Assembly (NCBI GenBank): GCA_006969625.1
Contig: CP030885.1
Location: 4,413,430-4,477,429 of the forward strand
Reading direction: 5' to 3'
DNA length: 64,000 nucleotides
Origin: Rhodospirillaceae bacterium
GTDB taxonomy: Bacteria > Pseudomonadota > Alphaproteobacteria > Kiloniellales > DSM-21159
How positions within the stretch are numbered: position 1 is the stretch's first letter; every line of letters begins with the position of its first letter. Shown piece after piece: positions 36,814-44,541 of the stretch. The notes beneath the pieces were generated by a model. That model made no database searches. It had not been told where the DNA came from and saw only the letters and a list, made by a program, of their open reading frames with translations. Made by a program: the position numbers and the translations under genes.

Positions 36814-37293
36814 TGAAGCGAAGCATCGGACACCCGGCTCAAGCGCTGGCAATCCTCGCACCATCTAGTAAGAGAGTAGTACTACGTTGGGAGTTGTCTA
36901 ATACCTCCGGGTGCCACATCCCAATTGTCAATTACCCCTTGATCAACGCCTTTTTTGTGAACGGCTTTTTGATCAGGTGTGAGCTCAAGCTTTTCAGATA
37001 AGAGCGCCATGGCCTTCATGGAATCCGGCTCGTGTACTATGTATAACTCCTCATTCCAGTTCTCAGATCCCATTACCTGTGTCAGGACTGAAAATACATG
37101 GCCTGCGGTTCCCACCATGATTGACTCCATCCTATAGTAGAAAAGCTAGCCTTGATTACACGATAAGGTATTTGGCCGTCGCGCCTCAAGCCACAGTTTC
37201 TTAAAGCTGCGCACGCAACTGAATTAGGCGTCGAAAGTCGCGTCAGCGACGTCTGGAAGGGTGAGGCCAGCCGGCACAGCCGGCTTTCGCTGG
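36814..37293. other. Low-G+C interval between ccrM and the UDG gene
   Basis: About 480 bp, clearly richer in A+T than the flanks (about 36840-37220). Apart from the possible small gene at 36882-37118, it holds a short stem-loop GTCGC-GTCA-GCGAC and an AGCCGGC-ACA-GCCGGCT hairpin near 37270. No tRNA, insertion sequence ends or promoter could be supported. Confidence 0.5.
36882..37118 (-). CDS. Possible small hypothetical protein
   Basis: A 78-residue reading frame in atypical, A+T-rich sequence. The product is soluble and acidic (GSENWNEELYIVHEPDSMKAM, LSEKLELTPDQKAVHKKG), with no recognised family. ATG 37118 has GGAG six bases upstream; ATG 37130 is an alternative adding four residues. It may be a remnant or an immunity-type gene carried in by transfer. 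The support is only the open frame, the ribosome binding site and plausible amino-acid use. Confidence 0.35.
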   Translation of the reverse strand: MVGTAGHVFSVLTQVMGSENWNEELYIVHEPDSMKAMALLSEKLELTPDQKAVHKKGVDQGVIDNWDVAPGGIRQLPT

Positions 37294-37878
37294 TCACCCG
37301 CCGAGGATCGCCGCGACCCGCGCGCGCAGCACCGGCAGCAGCTCGGTCTCGAACCAGGGATGGCGCTTCAGCCAGGCGGTGTTGCGCCAGCTCGGGTGTG
37401 GCAGCGGCAGGAAGTCGGGCAGGTAGTCCGGCCAGGCACGCACCGTCTCGGTCAGCGTGGCGCGCCGGGCAGCGCCCAGATAGTGCTTCTGGGCATACAT
37501 GCCGACCAGTAGGGTCAGCTCCAGGTTCGGCAGCAGGGGCCTGAGGCGCGGGTGCCAGGTCGGCGCGCAGATCTTGCGCGGCGGCAGGTCGCCGCCCTTG
37601 GCGTCGGTGCCGGGGTAGCACAGGCCCATCGGCAGGATGGCCAGCCGCACCGGGTCGTAGAAGGTGTCCCGGTCGACCCCCAGCCAATCGCGCAGGCGGT
37701 CGCCCGAGCGGTCGTCGAAGGGAATACCGGTCTCGTGCACCCGCGTGCCGGGCGCCTGGCCGACGATCATGAGGCGCGCCCGCGCGTCCAGTTGCGTCAC
37801 CGGCCGCGGCCCCAGCGGCAGGTCGGTGCAGAGGGTGCAGGCGCGCGCCTCCGCCAGAGCAGTGTCGAGGGCGCTCAT
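37294..37878 (-). CDS. Uracil-DNA glycosylase family protein
   Basis: Protein of 194 residues in the uracil-DNA glycosylase superfamily (COG1573-like). It shows an early cysteine pair (ARACTLCTDLPLGPRPVTQ), motif 1 VGQAPGTRVHETGIPFDDRSG near residue 40, and motif 2 HPSWRNTAW near residue 165. ICAPTWHP and LLVGMYAQKHYLG lie between. Only two early cysteines are evident, so an iron-sulfur cluster as in family 4 is uncertain. ATG 37878 overlaps the sirtuin stop (ATGA), so the two are translationally coupled. Its likely job is base-excision repair; the exact lesion is unknown. Confidence 0.82.
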   Translation of the reverse strand: MSALDTALAEARACTLCTDLPLGPRPVTQLDARARLMIVGQAPGTRVHETGIPFDDRSGDRLRDWLGVDRDTFYDPVRLAILPMGLCYPGTDAKGGDLPPRKICAPTWHPRLRPLLPNLELTLLVGMYAQKHYLGAARRATLTETVRAWPDYLPDFLPLPHPSWRNTAWLKRHPWFETELLPVLRARVAAILGG

Positions 37879-38600
37879 CGCGGGGCCAGCACCTCCTCGA
37901 CCCAGGCCGGCACCAGTTCGCTGGCCGGGCCGTAGCGCGCTTCGGCGAACAGGGTCGCGCCCTCGCTCGGCTCGAGGTTGAGTTCCAGGGTGTGGGCGCC
38001 GGCGGATCGGGCCTCCTGGACGAAGCCGGCGGCCGGGTAGACGTTGCCGGACGTGCCGATGGAGACGAAGAGGTCGCAGGCGGCGAGCGTCAGGTAGATG
38101 CGCTCCATCTCCATCGGCATCTCGCCGAACCAGACGACGTGCGGGCGCAGCCGCCCCGCGGTGCCGCAGGTCGGGCACAGGCTTTTCGGCTCGATGTCCG
38201 CGGTCCAGGCGCTGTCGCCGCCGCAGTGCAGGCAGCGCGCGCGCAGCAGCTCGCCGTGCATGTGCACGACCTGCCTGGCGCCGCCGCGTTCGTGCAGGTC
38301 GTCGATGTTCTGGGTGACCAGCAACAGCTCGCGGCCGTCGCCGGCGAACGCCCGCTCCAGGCGGCCGAGCGCGGCATGCGCCGGGTTCGGTTCGACGCCG
38401 GTCTGCAGCAACTGGCGGCGGCGGTCGTTGTAGAAGGCCTGGACCTTGGCGGGGTCGGCGCGGAAGCCCTCGGGCGTGGCCACCTCCTCCAGGCTGACGC
38501 GCGACCAGATCCCGCCGGCGTCGCGGAAGGTGTCGAGCCCGCTTTCCTTGGAGATGCCGGCGCCGGTCAACACGACGATGCGCTGCGGCGGAAGACTCAT
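37875..38600 (-). CDS. cobB: Sir2 family NAD-dependent protein deacylase
   Basis: Sirtuin of 241 residues that removes acyl groups from lysine, using NAD. NAD-binding motifs are VVLTGAGISKESGLDTFR and VTQNIDDLHERGG (NID); the catalytic His is in VVHMHGEL. Four zinc-binding cysteines appear as CLHCGG and CPTCGT, followed by LRPHVVWFGEMPM and SIGTSGNVYPAA. The residues FYNDRRRQL carry the Tyr-x-x-Arg pair linked with desuccinylase activity (class III). ATG 38600 is chosen; ATG 38657 adds an unconserved lead. Confidence 0.93.
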   Translation of the reverse strand: MSLPPQRIVVLTGAGISKESGLDTFRDAGGIWSRVSLEEVATPEGFRADPAKVQAFYNDRRRQLLQTGVEPNPAHAALGRLERAFAGDGRELLLVTQNIDDLHERGGARQVVHMHGELLRARCLHCGGDSAWTADIEPKSLCPTCGTAGRLRPHVVWFGEMPMEMERIYLTLAACDLFVSIGTSGNVYPAAGFVQEARSAGAHTLELNLEPSEGATLFAEARYGPASELVPAWVEEVLAPR

Positions 38601-38686
38601 GGGCGAAGGGCCTCCGGGTTGCCGTCGCTTGCCCCCATCCGATATGACCGGGGGCATCCGACGGCAAGGGGATTCGGGAGGGCAGC

Positions 38687-39181
38687 GTGGGCGACAGCGA
38701 AGGGCCGCTGCGGCTGATGTTCGTGTGCAGCGGCAACATCTGCCGCTCCCCCAGCGCCGAGGGCGTCATGCGCCGACTGCTCGACGACGCTGGCTTGCAC
38801 CAGGTGGAAACCGCCTCCTCGGGGACCGGCGGTTGGCATGTCGGCGAGCCGCCCGACAAGCGGGCCCGCGAGGCTGCGGCGCGGCGCGGCTACGACCTCT
38901 CCGGCCTGCGTGCCCAGCAGCTCGCCGACCGCGATTTCCTCCACTTCGACAGGCTCTACGCCATGGACCTCGGGCACCTGCGCCACATGCGCGCGCGGGT
39001 ACCGGGCGAGCATATCCACAAGGTGCGGCTGTTCCTCGACCCCCTCGACCCGGGAGCCGTTCGAGGGCGCGAGGTGCCGGATCCCTACTACGAGGATCTG
39101 TCCGTCTACGAGCGGGCCCTCGACCTGGTCGAGGAAGGCGCGCGGGCGATCCTGGCGGCGATCCGGGCGGGGCGCCATTGA
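38687..39181 (+). CDS. Low molecular weight phosphotyrosine phosphatase family protein
   Basis: Cysteine-dependent phosphatase of 164 residues. The P-loop is FVCSGNICRSPSAEG (CX5R, residues about 14-20) and the general acid lies in VPDPYYEDLSVYERALDLVE. GTG 38687 sits six bases after GGGAGG. It is followed 10 bp later by a fructosamine kinase gene. Published work on this enzyme class shows that LMW-PTP relatives can dephosphorylate ribulosamine-5-phosphates on proteins, upstream of ribulosamine kinases, so here a role in deglycation is more likely than tyrosine phosphate signalling (inference from the pairing). Confidence 0.9.
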   Translation: MGDSEGPLRLMFVCSGNICRSPSAEGVMRRLLDDAGLHQVETASSGTGGWHVGEPPDKRAREAAARRGYDLSGLRAQQLADRDFLHFDRLYAMDLGHLRHMRARVPGEHIHKVRLFLDPLDPGAVRGREVPDPYYEDLSVYERALDLVEEGARAILAAIRAGRH

Positions 39182-39191
39182 GCCTGGCCGC

Positions 39192-40025
39192 ATGAGCCTG
39201 GAGGACGCCATTGCGGCGGCGCTCGGCGAGCGACCGGCCCGCACCCGACCGCTCGGCGGCGGCTGCATCGCCCAGGTGGCGGCGCTGGAAATGCCGGACG
39301 GGCGAGCGCTGGTCGCCAAGCGGGGGACGGGGTTGGAGCTGGAAGGCTGGATGCTGGCCTATCTGCGCCGCCACGGGCTGAACGTCCCCGAGGTGCTGTA
39401 CGGCACCGACGAGCTTCTCATCATGACGCGGCTGGACGACGCCGGCACCCAGGACGCGGCGGCGGAAGCGCGCGCGGCCGAGGCGATCGCCGCGCTCCAC
39501 GCCCACACGGCCGAGGCCTTCGGGCTGGAGCGGGACACGCTGATCGGTGGGCTTCACCAGCCGAACCCGCAAACGACAAGCTGGCTCGCCTTCTTCGCCG
39601 AGCAGCGTCTCGTCTACATGGCGGAAGAGGCGCACCGGGCCGGGCGCCTTCCGGCGGCCGACCTGCGCGCCGTCGAGGCGCTGGCCGGCCGGCTTGGTCG
39701 CTACCTGGCCGAACCTGCGCGGCCGGCCCTGCTGCACGGCGACCTGTGGGGCGGCAACGTGCTGGTGGCGCGCGACGGGACGGTCGGCTTCATCGATCCG
39801 GCGATCTACTACGGCCATCCGGAGGTGGAGCTGGCCTTCTGCACCCTGTTCGGCACCTTCGGGGAGCGCTTCTTCCGCCGCTACGCGGATTTGGCGCGAT
39901 TGGAGCCCGGTTTCTTCGAGGAGCGCCGCGACCTCTACAACCTTTACCCGCTGCTGGTGCACGTCCGCCTGTTCGGCGGCGGCTACCTCGGCGGCGTGCG
40001 GCGGATCCTCGCGCGCTTTGCGTGA
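39192..40025 (+). CDS. Fructosamine/ribulosamine kinase family protein
   Basis: Kinase of 277 residues that phosphorylates sugar adducts on protein amines so that they fall off. It has the aminoglycoside-phosphotransferase-like fold: LGGGCIAQVAALEMPDG (nucleotide loop), ALVAKRG with the Lys, catalytic loop LLHGDLWGGNVLV near residue 182 and metal site GFIDPAIYYGHPEVELAF. ATG 39192 is 10 bp after the phosphatase gene. The bacterial members prefer ribulosamine or erythrulosamine. The paired genes suggest a protein-repair unit. Confidence 0.9.
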   Translation: MSLEDAIAAALGERPARTRPLGGGCIAQVAALEMPDGRALVAKRGTGLELEGWMLAYLRRHGLNVPEVLYGTDELLIMTRLDDAGTQDAAAEARAAEAIAALHAHTAEAFGLERDTLIGGLHQPNPQTTSWLAFFAEQRLVYMAEEAHRAGRLPAADLRAVEALAGRLGRYLAEPARPALLHGDLWGGNVLVARDGTVGFIDPAIYYGHPEVELAFCTLFGTFGERFFRRYADLARLEPGFFEERRDLYNLYPLLVHVRLFGGGYLGGVRRILARFA

Positions 40026-40088
40026 CTCTTGGCGCGGCCGACCGCTGCGAAGGTCGGCTCCGCACCGGGACGGCCGCGCCGGCGTGCG

Positions 40089-40793
40089 TCAGCCGGCCGG
40101 AACGCCTTCGCGTTCGGCCAGCCAGGCGTCGTGCAGCCACTTCTCGGTCTGCCGGCGGCCCGGGAAGCTGAGCCAGACGATGTCGCGCTCGAAGGTGACG
40201 ATCTCCTCGTCCGGGCCGACGATGACCCAGAACCAGGTGTCGTCGGCGGTGTTGCGCATCTTGACCTTCATGCCGGTCACCTCGAGCGTGCGGTCGCCCG
40301 CCCTGACGGTCTCGGCGTGCGGCTTGACCCAGCTCAGCCGGCGCACCGGCACCAGCTCCGGGGCCGCGCCTTCCAGGAAGGCGACGGCGGCCGCCTCCGC
40401 CGCGGCCTCGTCGGGCAGCGCCCGCGCGGCCAGCGTGGCGTCCATCCGGGTGTAGCCGAGCAGGCGCCCCTCGCTGCCGAGCACCAGGCTGACGTGCTCG
40501 CCGCCAAGCCCGGCGTTGCGGCCGTCCGCCCGCTCGTAGCGCAGCAGTCGGGCGGGCCGGCCGTCCAGCGCGACCCGGGCGGAGCCGGCTGGTGCGAAGC
40601 CCGCCGGCAGCGCGAAGGGCAATGCGCTTTCGGCGACGCCGGCGGACGGCGGTGTTGCGGCGGCAATGGTGTCCAGTGTCATGGAAGACTCCTCGAGAGG
40701 TTCGCCGGTCGCGCCGGCGACGGCGGCGACCAACAGGCCTGCGAGCGACAGGCTCGGCAGCAAGACGGTGGTGGAACGGCGCAGGGGTTTCAT
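40089..40793 (-). CDS. Exported hypothetical protein
   Basis: Secreted protein of 234 residues, family not recognised. The start at ATG 40793 gives a signal peptide (PLRRSTTVLLPSLSLAGLLVAAVAGATG). The mature part has two-layer beta-rich stretches (HVSLVLGSEGRLLGYTRMD, RLSWVKPHAETVRAGDRTLEV, FWVIVGPDEEIVTFERDIVW), reminiscent of PepSY-like periplasmic domains, but no clear motif. It is preceded by a MerR gene in the same direction and by a 16-bp palindrome, so MerR control is likely. ATG 40928 would place the signal peptide internally and is rejected. Confidence 0.7.
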   Translation of the reverse strand: MKPLRRSTTVLLPSLSLAGLLVAAVAGATGEPLEESSMTLDTIAAATPPSAGVAESALPFALPAGFAPAGSARVALDGRPARLLRYERADGRNAGLGGEHVSLVLGSEGRLLGYTRMDATLAARALPDEAAAEAAAVAFLEGAAPELVPVRRLSWVKPHAETVRAGDRTLEVTGMKVKMRNTADDTWFWVIVGPDEEIVTFERDIVWLSFPGRRQTEKWLHDAWLAEREGVPAG

Positions 40794-40961
40794 CGGATCC
40801 GGCTCCCTTCTCGCGATGTGACGGGTCGTGCGGGACTGCGTATCCAGCGGCATGGCGGCCGACGCTCGGCGTTCGCTTTCCGGCCCGGCGTTCGGACCTT
40901 CGGTTCCAGCCGGCGGTATCGTCGGCACAATCTCCAGTCAGCTAGAGATTGGTTATAGAAG

Positions 40962-40977
40962 GACTTGACGTCAAGTC
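40962..40977 (-). promoter_or_regulatory. Palindrome GACTTGACGTCAAGTC, probable MerR operator
   Basis: A perfect 16-bp palindrome in the 347-bp gap between the merR-like gene (41141) and the exported-protein gene (40793). Read leftward, TATAAC begins four bases after it, the geometry of MerR-type promoters in which the operator lies in an over-long spacer, but a good -35 box is missing. The rest of the gap (40794-40961 and 40978-41140) holds nothing else I can support. Confidence 0.5.
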
Positions 40978-41140
40978 GAGATTTTGCCGGACGGAAGACT
41001 CTCGATCGGGGCGCTCGCCGCCGTCCGGGTCAGGCTCTCGCAGCCGCGGGTGCGGGGCCCGGTCGCGGGAGGCGACGGCCGGGACGGGCCGGCGGCGGAC
41101 TACGCTCCGGGGCGCGGGCGGTGCGGACAGACTTTGAGAG

Positions 41141-41569
41141 TTAGGAGGCGCCGCGCTCGGCCTCGGCGATCAGCCGGTCCAAGCGGGCGATCCCGGCGCG
41201 CAGGTCGGCGCAGAAGCCCTCCAGCTCGGCGCGCTTGCGATCGGCCTCCGCCAGATGGCCCTGCAGAATCTCGCGCACGCGGCGCTTGCCGGTCACGCCG
41301 CTCGGATCGGCGAAGTAGAGGTCGATCACCTCGCCGATCTCCTCCAGATTCAGGCCCAGCTCCTGCAACTGGCGGATCTTGCGCAGCCGCGCCAGGGCCT
41401 CCGCGTCGTAGTAGCGGTAACCCTTGCCGTGTCGTTCGGAGGGCTGCAGCAGGCCGATCCGCTCGTAGTAGTGGACCGTGCGGTGACTGACCTCGGCGCG
41501 CGCCGCCAGCTCGCCGATGCGCATGCGCGAAGGGACCTCGGAGTCTTTCTCCTGGGCAATAGTGGGCAT
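41141..41569 (-). CDS. MerR family transcriptional regulator
   Basis: Regulator of up to 142 residues. The winged helix begins MRIGELAARAEVSHRTVHYYERIGLL and continues GYRYYDAEALARLRKIRQLQELGLNLEEIGEVI, followed by a long dimerisation helix (RKRAELEGFCADLRAGIARLDRLI). Only one cysteine is present, so the metal-binding cysteine set of copper, zinc or mercury sensors is missing; the inducer is unknown. Either ATG 41569 or ATG 41524 may be the start; the latter begins directly at the conserved fold. The likely target is the palindrome at 40962-40977 in front of the exported-protein gene. Confidence 0.88.
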   Translation of the reverse strand: MPTIAQEKDSEVPSRMRIGELAARAEVSHRTVHYYERIGLLQPSERHGKGYRYYDAEALARLRKIRQLQELGLNLEEIGEVIDLYFADPSGVTGKRRVREILQGHLAEADRKRAELEGFCADLRAGIARLDRLIAEAERGAS

Positions 41570-41672
41570 CGGCGACCAACCTCGATACGACGTCAGGAAG
41601 AGGCAACCTAAGGGCGGGCGACGGCGGCGTCCAGCAGGACCGAGCGGCCTCGCCCTTCGCCGCGTGCGGCGG

Positions 41673-41737
41673 CTAGAGCAGGATTCACGTCACTGGTGGA
41701 CGCGGATCCGCTTCCACCAGTGACGATCGCGCTCTAG
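41673..41737. repeat. Palindromic intergenic element 1
   Basis: CTAGAGC and GCTCTAG form the outer arms; inner arms GTCACTGGTGGA (41689-41700) and TCCACCAGTGAC (41713-41724) pair perfectly around a 12-base loop containing GGATCC. It is the first of three adjacent hairpin elements that fill the merR-thpR gap, with 41570-41672 otherwise empty apart from the start region of merR. Confidence 0.75.
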
Positions 41738-41797
41738 GGCGGTTTCCGACCGTGTGGAACCGCTGCGTGGTTCCGCCGGTCGGGTAAGGACCGCCCT
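41736..41797. repeat. Palindromic intergenic element 2
   Basis: AGGGCGGT and ACCGCCCT are the outer arms; CCGACC/GGTCGG and GGAACC/GGTTCC pair inside with small bulges, around a GCTGCGT loop. It abuts element 1 directly, sharing two bases. Confidence 0.75.
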
Positions 41798-41808
41798 GAA
41801 ACAAAGCC

Positions 41809-41872
41809 TTAGAGCGATGCTATCCGACCTGGTGAAACGCCAAAGCGAGCCGCCAGGTCGGGCGTCGCTCTA
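41809..41872. repeat. Palindromic intergenic element 3
   Basis: TAGAGCGA and TCGCTCTA are outer arms, CCGACCTGG and CCAGGTCGG inner arms, around a 20-base loop. The outer arm resembles that of element 1. Its right arm provides the stop codon of thpR (41870-41872), so it may act as the 3' end hairpin of that transcript. Confidence 0.75.
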
Positions 41873-42421
41873 GTAGACGCCCACCCGCTCCAGCTCGTAC
41901 TCGACCTCCTCGACGTAGTGCGGGCCCTCGGTGCCGAGGACCGAGCTGTAGAGGATGAAGCGGTCGACCGGGAAGGGGGCGAGCGCCAGCGGGCTCTTCT
42001 CGGCGATGAAGCGGCCGAGCTTGGGGCCGGGATCGCCCTTGAAGCGGGCCAGGGTGACGTGCGGCCGGAACTTCTGGCGGTCGGGCGCCAGGCCGGCGCG
42101 GGCGATGGCGCTGGCGACCTTGGCCTGCAGGTGCATCAGGGCCGGATTGGGCTCGACCCCGGCATAGAGGGCGCGCAGTTTCGGCCCCTCGCCGAAGGCG
42201 CCGAGGCCGCGGATGGCGAGCTCGAAGGCCGGCGCGTCGATCGCGCCCAGGCAGTCGTCCAGGTCGCGGGCGCCTGGGCCGTCGACCTCGCCGACGAAGC
42301 GCAGAGTGATGTGCAGGTTCTCCGGCGCCACCCAGCGCGCGCCGGGGATTCCGCCGGTGGCCAGGTCGGCAAGGCGCTCGCGCGCCTCCTCGGGCAGGCT
42401 CAGGGCGACGAACAGGCGCAT
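41870..42421 (-). CDS. thpR: RNA 2',3'-cyclic phosphodiesterase
   Basis: Enzyme of 183 residues in the 2H phosphoesterase family, opening 2',3'-cyclic phosphate ends of RNA; relatives were first described as 2'-5' RNA ligases. Both HxTx motifs are present: NLHITLRFVGE near residue 37 and FRPHVTLARFKG near residue 122. The N-terminus MRLFVALSLPEEARERL is typical. ATG 42421 follows GGGAGG; a longer frame to 42571 is low-complexity. The stop codon is formed by palindromic element 3. Confidence 0.93.
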   Translation of the reverse strand: MRLFVALSLPEEARERLADLATGGIPGARWVAPENLHITLRFVGEVDGPGARDLDDCLGAIDAPAFELAIRGLGAFGEGPKLRALYAGVEPNPALMHLQAKVASAIARAGLAPDRQKFRPHVTLARFKGDPGPKLGRFIAEKSPLALAPFPVDRFILYSSVLGTEGPHYVEEVEYELERVGVY

Positions 42422-42697
42422 GGGCTGGCCCTCCCGGCGGCAGGACGCGCGTGGCGGCGCAGACATGCCGCGGGGCGCGCAGACGCAACGCAGTCTAGCA
42501 GGTGCCCCCGGCGCCGGAGCAAGCCTCGCGCACCGCAGCCGGCGGCATGGCGGCCTCGCCGCCCGGGTCACGAAAATGCCCTATGGGAAGACCGACCGAT
42601 TCGCGGCACGATCGCAGTGGGAGAAATCTGCGCGCGGCTTCTGCACGCGAGCGCGGCGAAGGCCAGGCAAGCGCGCGTCAGCGAAAAGGGGGAAGCC

Positions 42698-43840
42698 GTG
42701 GCGAAGCGCTTCGAGGTCTATTTCGCGACCAACCGCAACAAGCTGGGCGAGGCGGCGCCCTGGTACGGCGAGGTCTTCCACAAGCAGGGCTCCGAACTCT
42801 ACCGGGTGGGCAAGGCCGTCGTGGAGCGGCCGAAGAAGGACGACTATCGCCTGGCGGAGGTCGAAACCTTCGACGAGTCGGCGGGCGGCGCCGATACCGC
42901 GTCGCGCACCCTGCTCGGGTCCAGCCGCCTGTTCGACGAACTGAAGGCCCGCATGCGCGCGGAATCCCGGGATCTCATCGTGCTGATCCACGGCTACGCC
43001 TCGGACTTCGCGACGGCCACCGAGCGCGCCGCCGAGCTGACCGAGAAGTACGCCTACCGCGACAAGGACGGGAAGACGCGCCAGCCTCTGGTGCTCGCCT
43101 TCTCCTGGCCGGCCAACGGCGAGACGATTCCCTTCACCAGCTACATCAGCGACCGCCAGGACGCGGCCAAGTCCGGCGTCGCCATCGCCCGCCTGTTCTT
43201 CCGCCTGTGCGACTTCTTCCTGGCCGAGGCGCAGGCGGCGCGCGCCGCCGAGGGCGAGGCGGAGCGCGCGCGCCACGCCGCCTGTCCGGCGCGTCTCCAC
43301 CTGGTCGCTCACTCCATGGGCAACTGGGCGCTGCGCAACGCGGTGCAGGCGGTGATCGAGCGGCGCGGCGCCGACCGCCTGCCGGCGATCTTCGACAACA
43401 TCTTCCTGATGGCCGCCGACGAGGACGAGGACGCGCTGCAGGACCGCTTGAAGCTCGGCCTGCTGCCGCGGCTCGGCAACGCCGTGCACGTCTACCACTC
43501 GAAGGACGACCAGGCGCTGGTGATCAGCGACATCACCAAGCTGAACCCGGACCGGCTGGGTCACAACGGACCGCTCGACATGCTGGCGACCGACGAGAAG
43601 GTGGTGGCGATCGACTGCCGCCACGTCGACAAGACCGAATTGACGCACGCCAACCACCAGTACTACCGCCTGAAGCCGCTGGTGCTCGAGGACGTGCGGG
43701 CGGTGCTGGCCGGCCAACGCGCCGAGGAGATCGCCAACCGCAAGCCGCTGACCCAGCTGCGCCGCTACCTGATCGAGCCGCCGGCCGGCCAGGGCGACCG
43801 CGAGCCCGGCGCCGCACGCCGCCGGCGCAGCGACCGCTGA
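42698..43840 (+). CDS. Alpha/beta hydrolase, DUF900 family
   Basis: Predicted esterase- or lipase-like protein of 380 residues. The N-terminus VYFATNRNK is a DUF900 hallmark. LIVLIHGYASDF (oxyanion region) lies near residue 95, the nucleophile elbow LVAHSMGNWALRN near residue 205, and a late His in LTHANHQYYRL. GTG 42698 follows GGGGGAA and begins at the conserved region. No signal peptide is visible, so it is probably cytoplasmic. The substrate is unknown; a basic, disordered tail of about 25 residues follows the domain. Confidence 0.85.
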   Translation: MAKRFEVYFATNRNKLGEAAPWYGEVFHKQGSELYRVGKAVVERPKKDDYRLAEVETFDESAGGADTASRTLLGSSRLFDELKARMRAESRDLIVLIHGYASDFATATERAAELTEKYAYRDKDGKTRQPLVLAFSWPANGETIPFTSYISDRQDAAKSGVAIARLFFRLCDFFLAEAQAARAAEGEAERARHAACPARLHLVAHSMGNWALRNAVQAVIERRGADRLPAIFDNIFLMAADEDEDALQDRLKLGLLPRLGNAVHVYHSKDDQALVISDITKLNPDRLGHNGPLDMLATDEKVVAIDCRHVDKTELTHANHQYYRLKPLVLEDVRAVLAGQRAEEIANRKPLTQLRRYLIEPPAGQGDREPGAARRRRSDR

Positions 43841-43911
43841 TCCGAGCGAAGCGACCTTACACGGCGCCGATGTCGAAGAGGTAGTGCAGGGCGAGTGCGG
43901 CTGCGGCGCGC

Positions 43912-44214
43912 TCAGAAGCGACCGCCGGAGGCAAACCAGTAAATCCCGGCCAGGCCGGCGAAGAAACCGACGCCGAGCGCGATCAGGATGAAGTTGAAGA
44001 AGGCGTCGCCGCTGCCGCGCACCGGCCCCTTGCGCTGCAGGCTCCGCAAGGACGACAGGCGCCTGATGTACTTCCCAGGCATGCTGAGGTCCGACAGCCC
44101 CAGGTGGCGAACCGCCTGGGGGCCGAAGTCGCCGTCCGCGGTCTGGGCGGTATCGGGGCGCTCGCCGCGCCGACGGATGGCGTTCCGCCGTTCCTGTTCG
44201 TGGGGCACCAGCAT
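43912..44214 (-). CDS. Small membrane protein of unknown function
   Basis: Product of 100 residues with a hydrophilic, Arg-rich N-terminus (HEQERRNAIRRRGERP) and one membrane segment near residues 70-92 (FFNFILIALGVGFFAGLAGIYW). ATG 44214 is four bases after AAAGGA, a good ribosome binding site, which decides it over ATG 44262. No family is recognised. It is monocistronic, convergent with the DUF900 hydrolase gene. Confidence 0.6.
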   Translation of the reverse strand: MLVPHEQERRNAIRRRGERPDTAQTADGDFGPQAVRHLGLSDLSMPGKYIRRLSSLRSLQRKGPVRGSGDAFFNFILIALGVGFFAGLAGIYWFASGGRF

Positions 44215-44541
44215 GCTTTCCTTTACTCGACTTGACGCCCGCTTTTCAATCATTACGGGCAAGCTGCCGAGAGGGCAGATGCGGCCAAGCCGGTGCGGTC
44301 GGGGCTGGCCGCCTCGGTCGCCGCTACGGCGATCGCTGGGTCGCGTGCGCGAATCGCCGGGGGCGTCGGCGCAATCGAGATTCTCGCGCCAGCGCTCGCT
44401 GGAGGCGGCTCCTACGGCCCCCCGGTGAGCCGAAAACCGGATTTCGGGCCTTTGGCCCGCCGCCTACCGGCCTCTTCGACTGGACCGGACCGAACTGCGC
44501 TCGAGCGCCGCCGGCGGCACCTGCCGAAAGCCGAGAAAGCG
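44215..44541. other. Intergenic region between grpE and the small membrane protein
   Basis: About 330 bp without a gene. It holds a CGGGCC-TTT-GGCCCG hairpin (44445-44459) that could end the grpE transcript but has no following T run on either strand. The sequence next to 44214 should hold the promoter of the small membrane protein; no clear boxes are seen. Confidence 0.4.

Noticed and set aside
37140..37290. tRNA or small RNA gene in the ccrM-UDG gap
   Set aside because: Two short stem-loops are present, but no cloverleaf, anticodon arm or T-arm consensus could be built.
36814..37293. Insertion sequence remnant
   Set aside because: No terminal inverted repeats or transposase fragments are visible; only composition is unusual.
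38944..38956. CTTCGACAGGCTC inside the phosphatase gene as another REP copy
   Set aside because: It encodes conserved residues (HFDRLYAMDL) and lacks the right arm, so it is chance identity.
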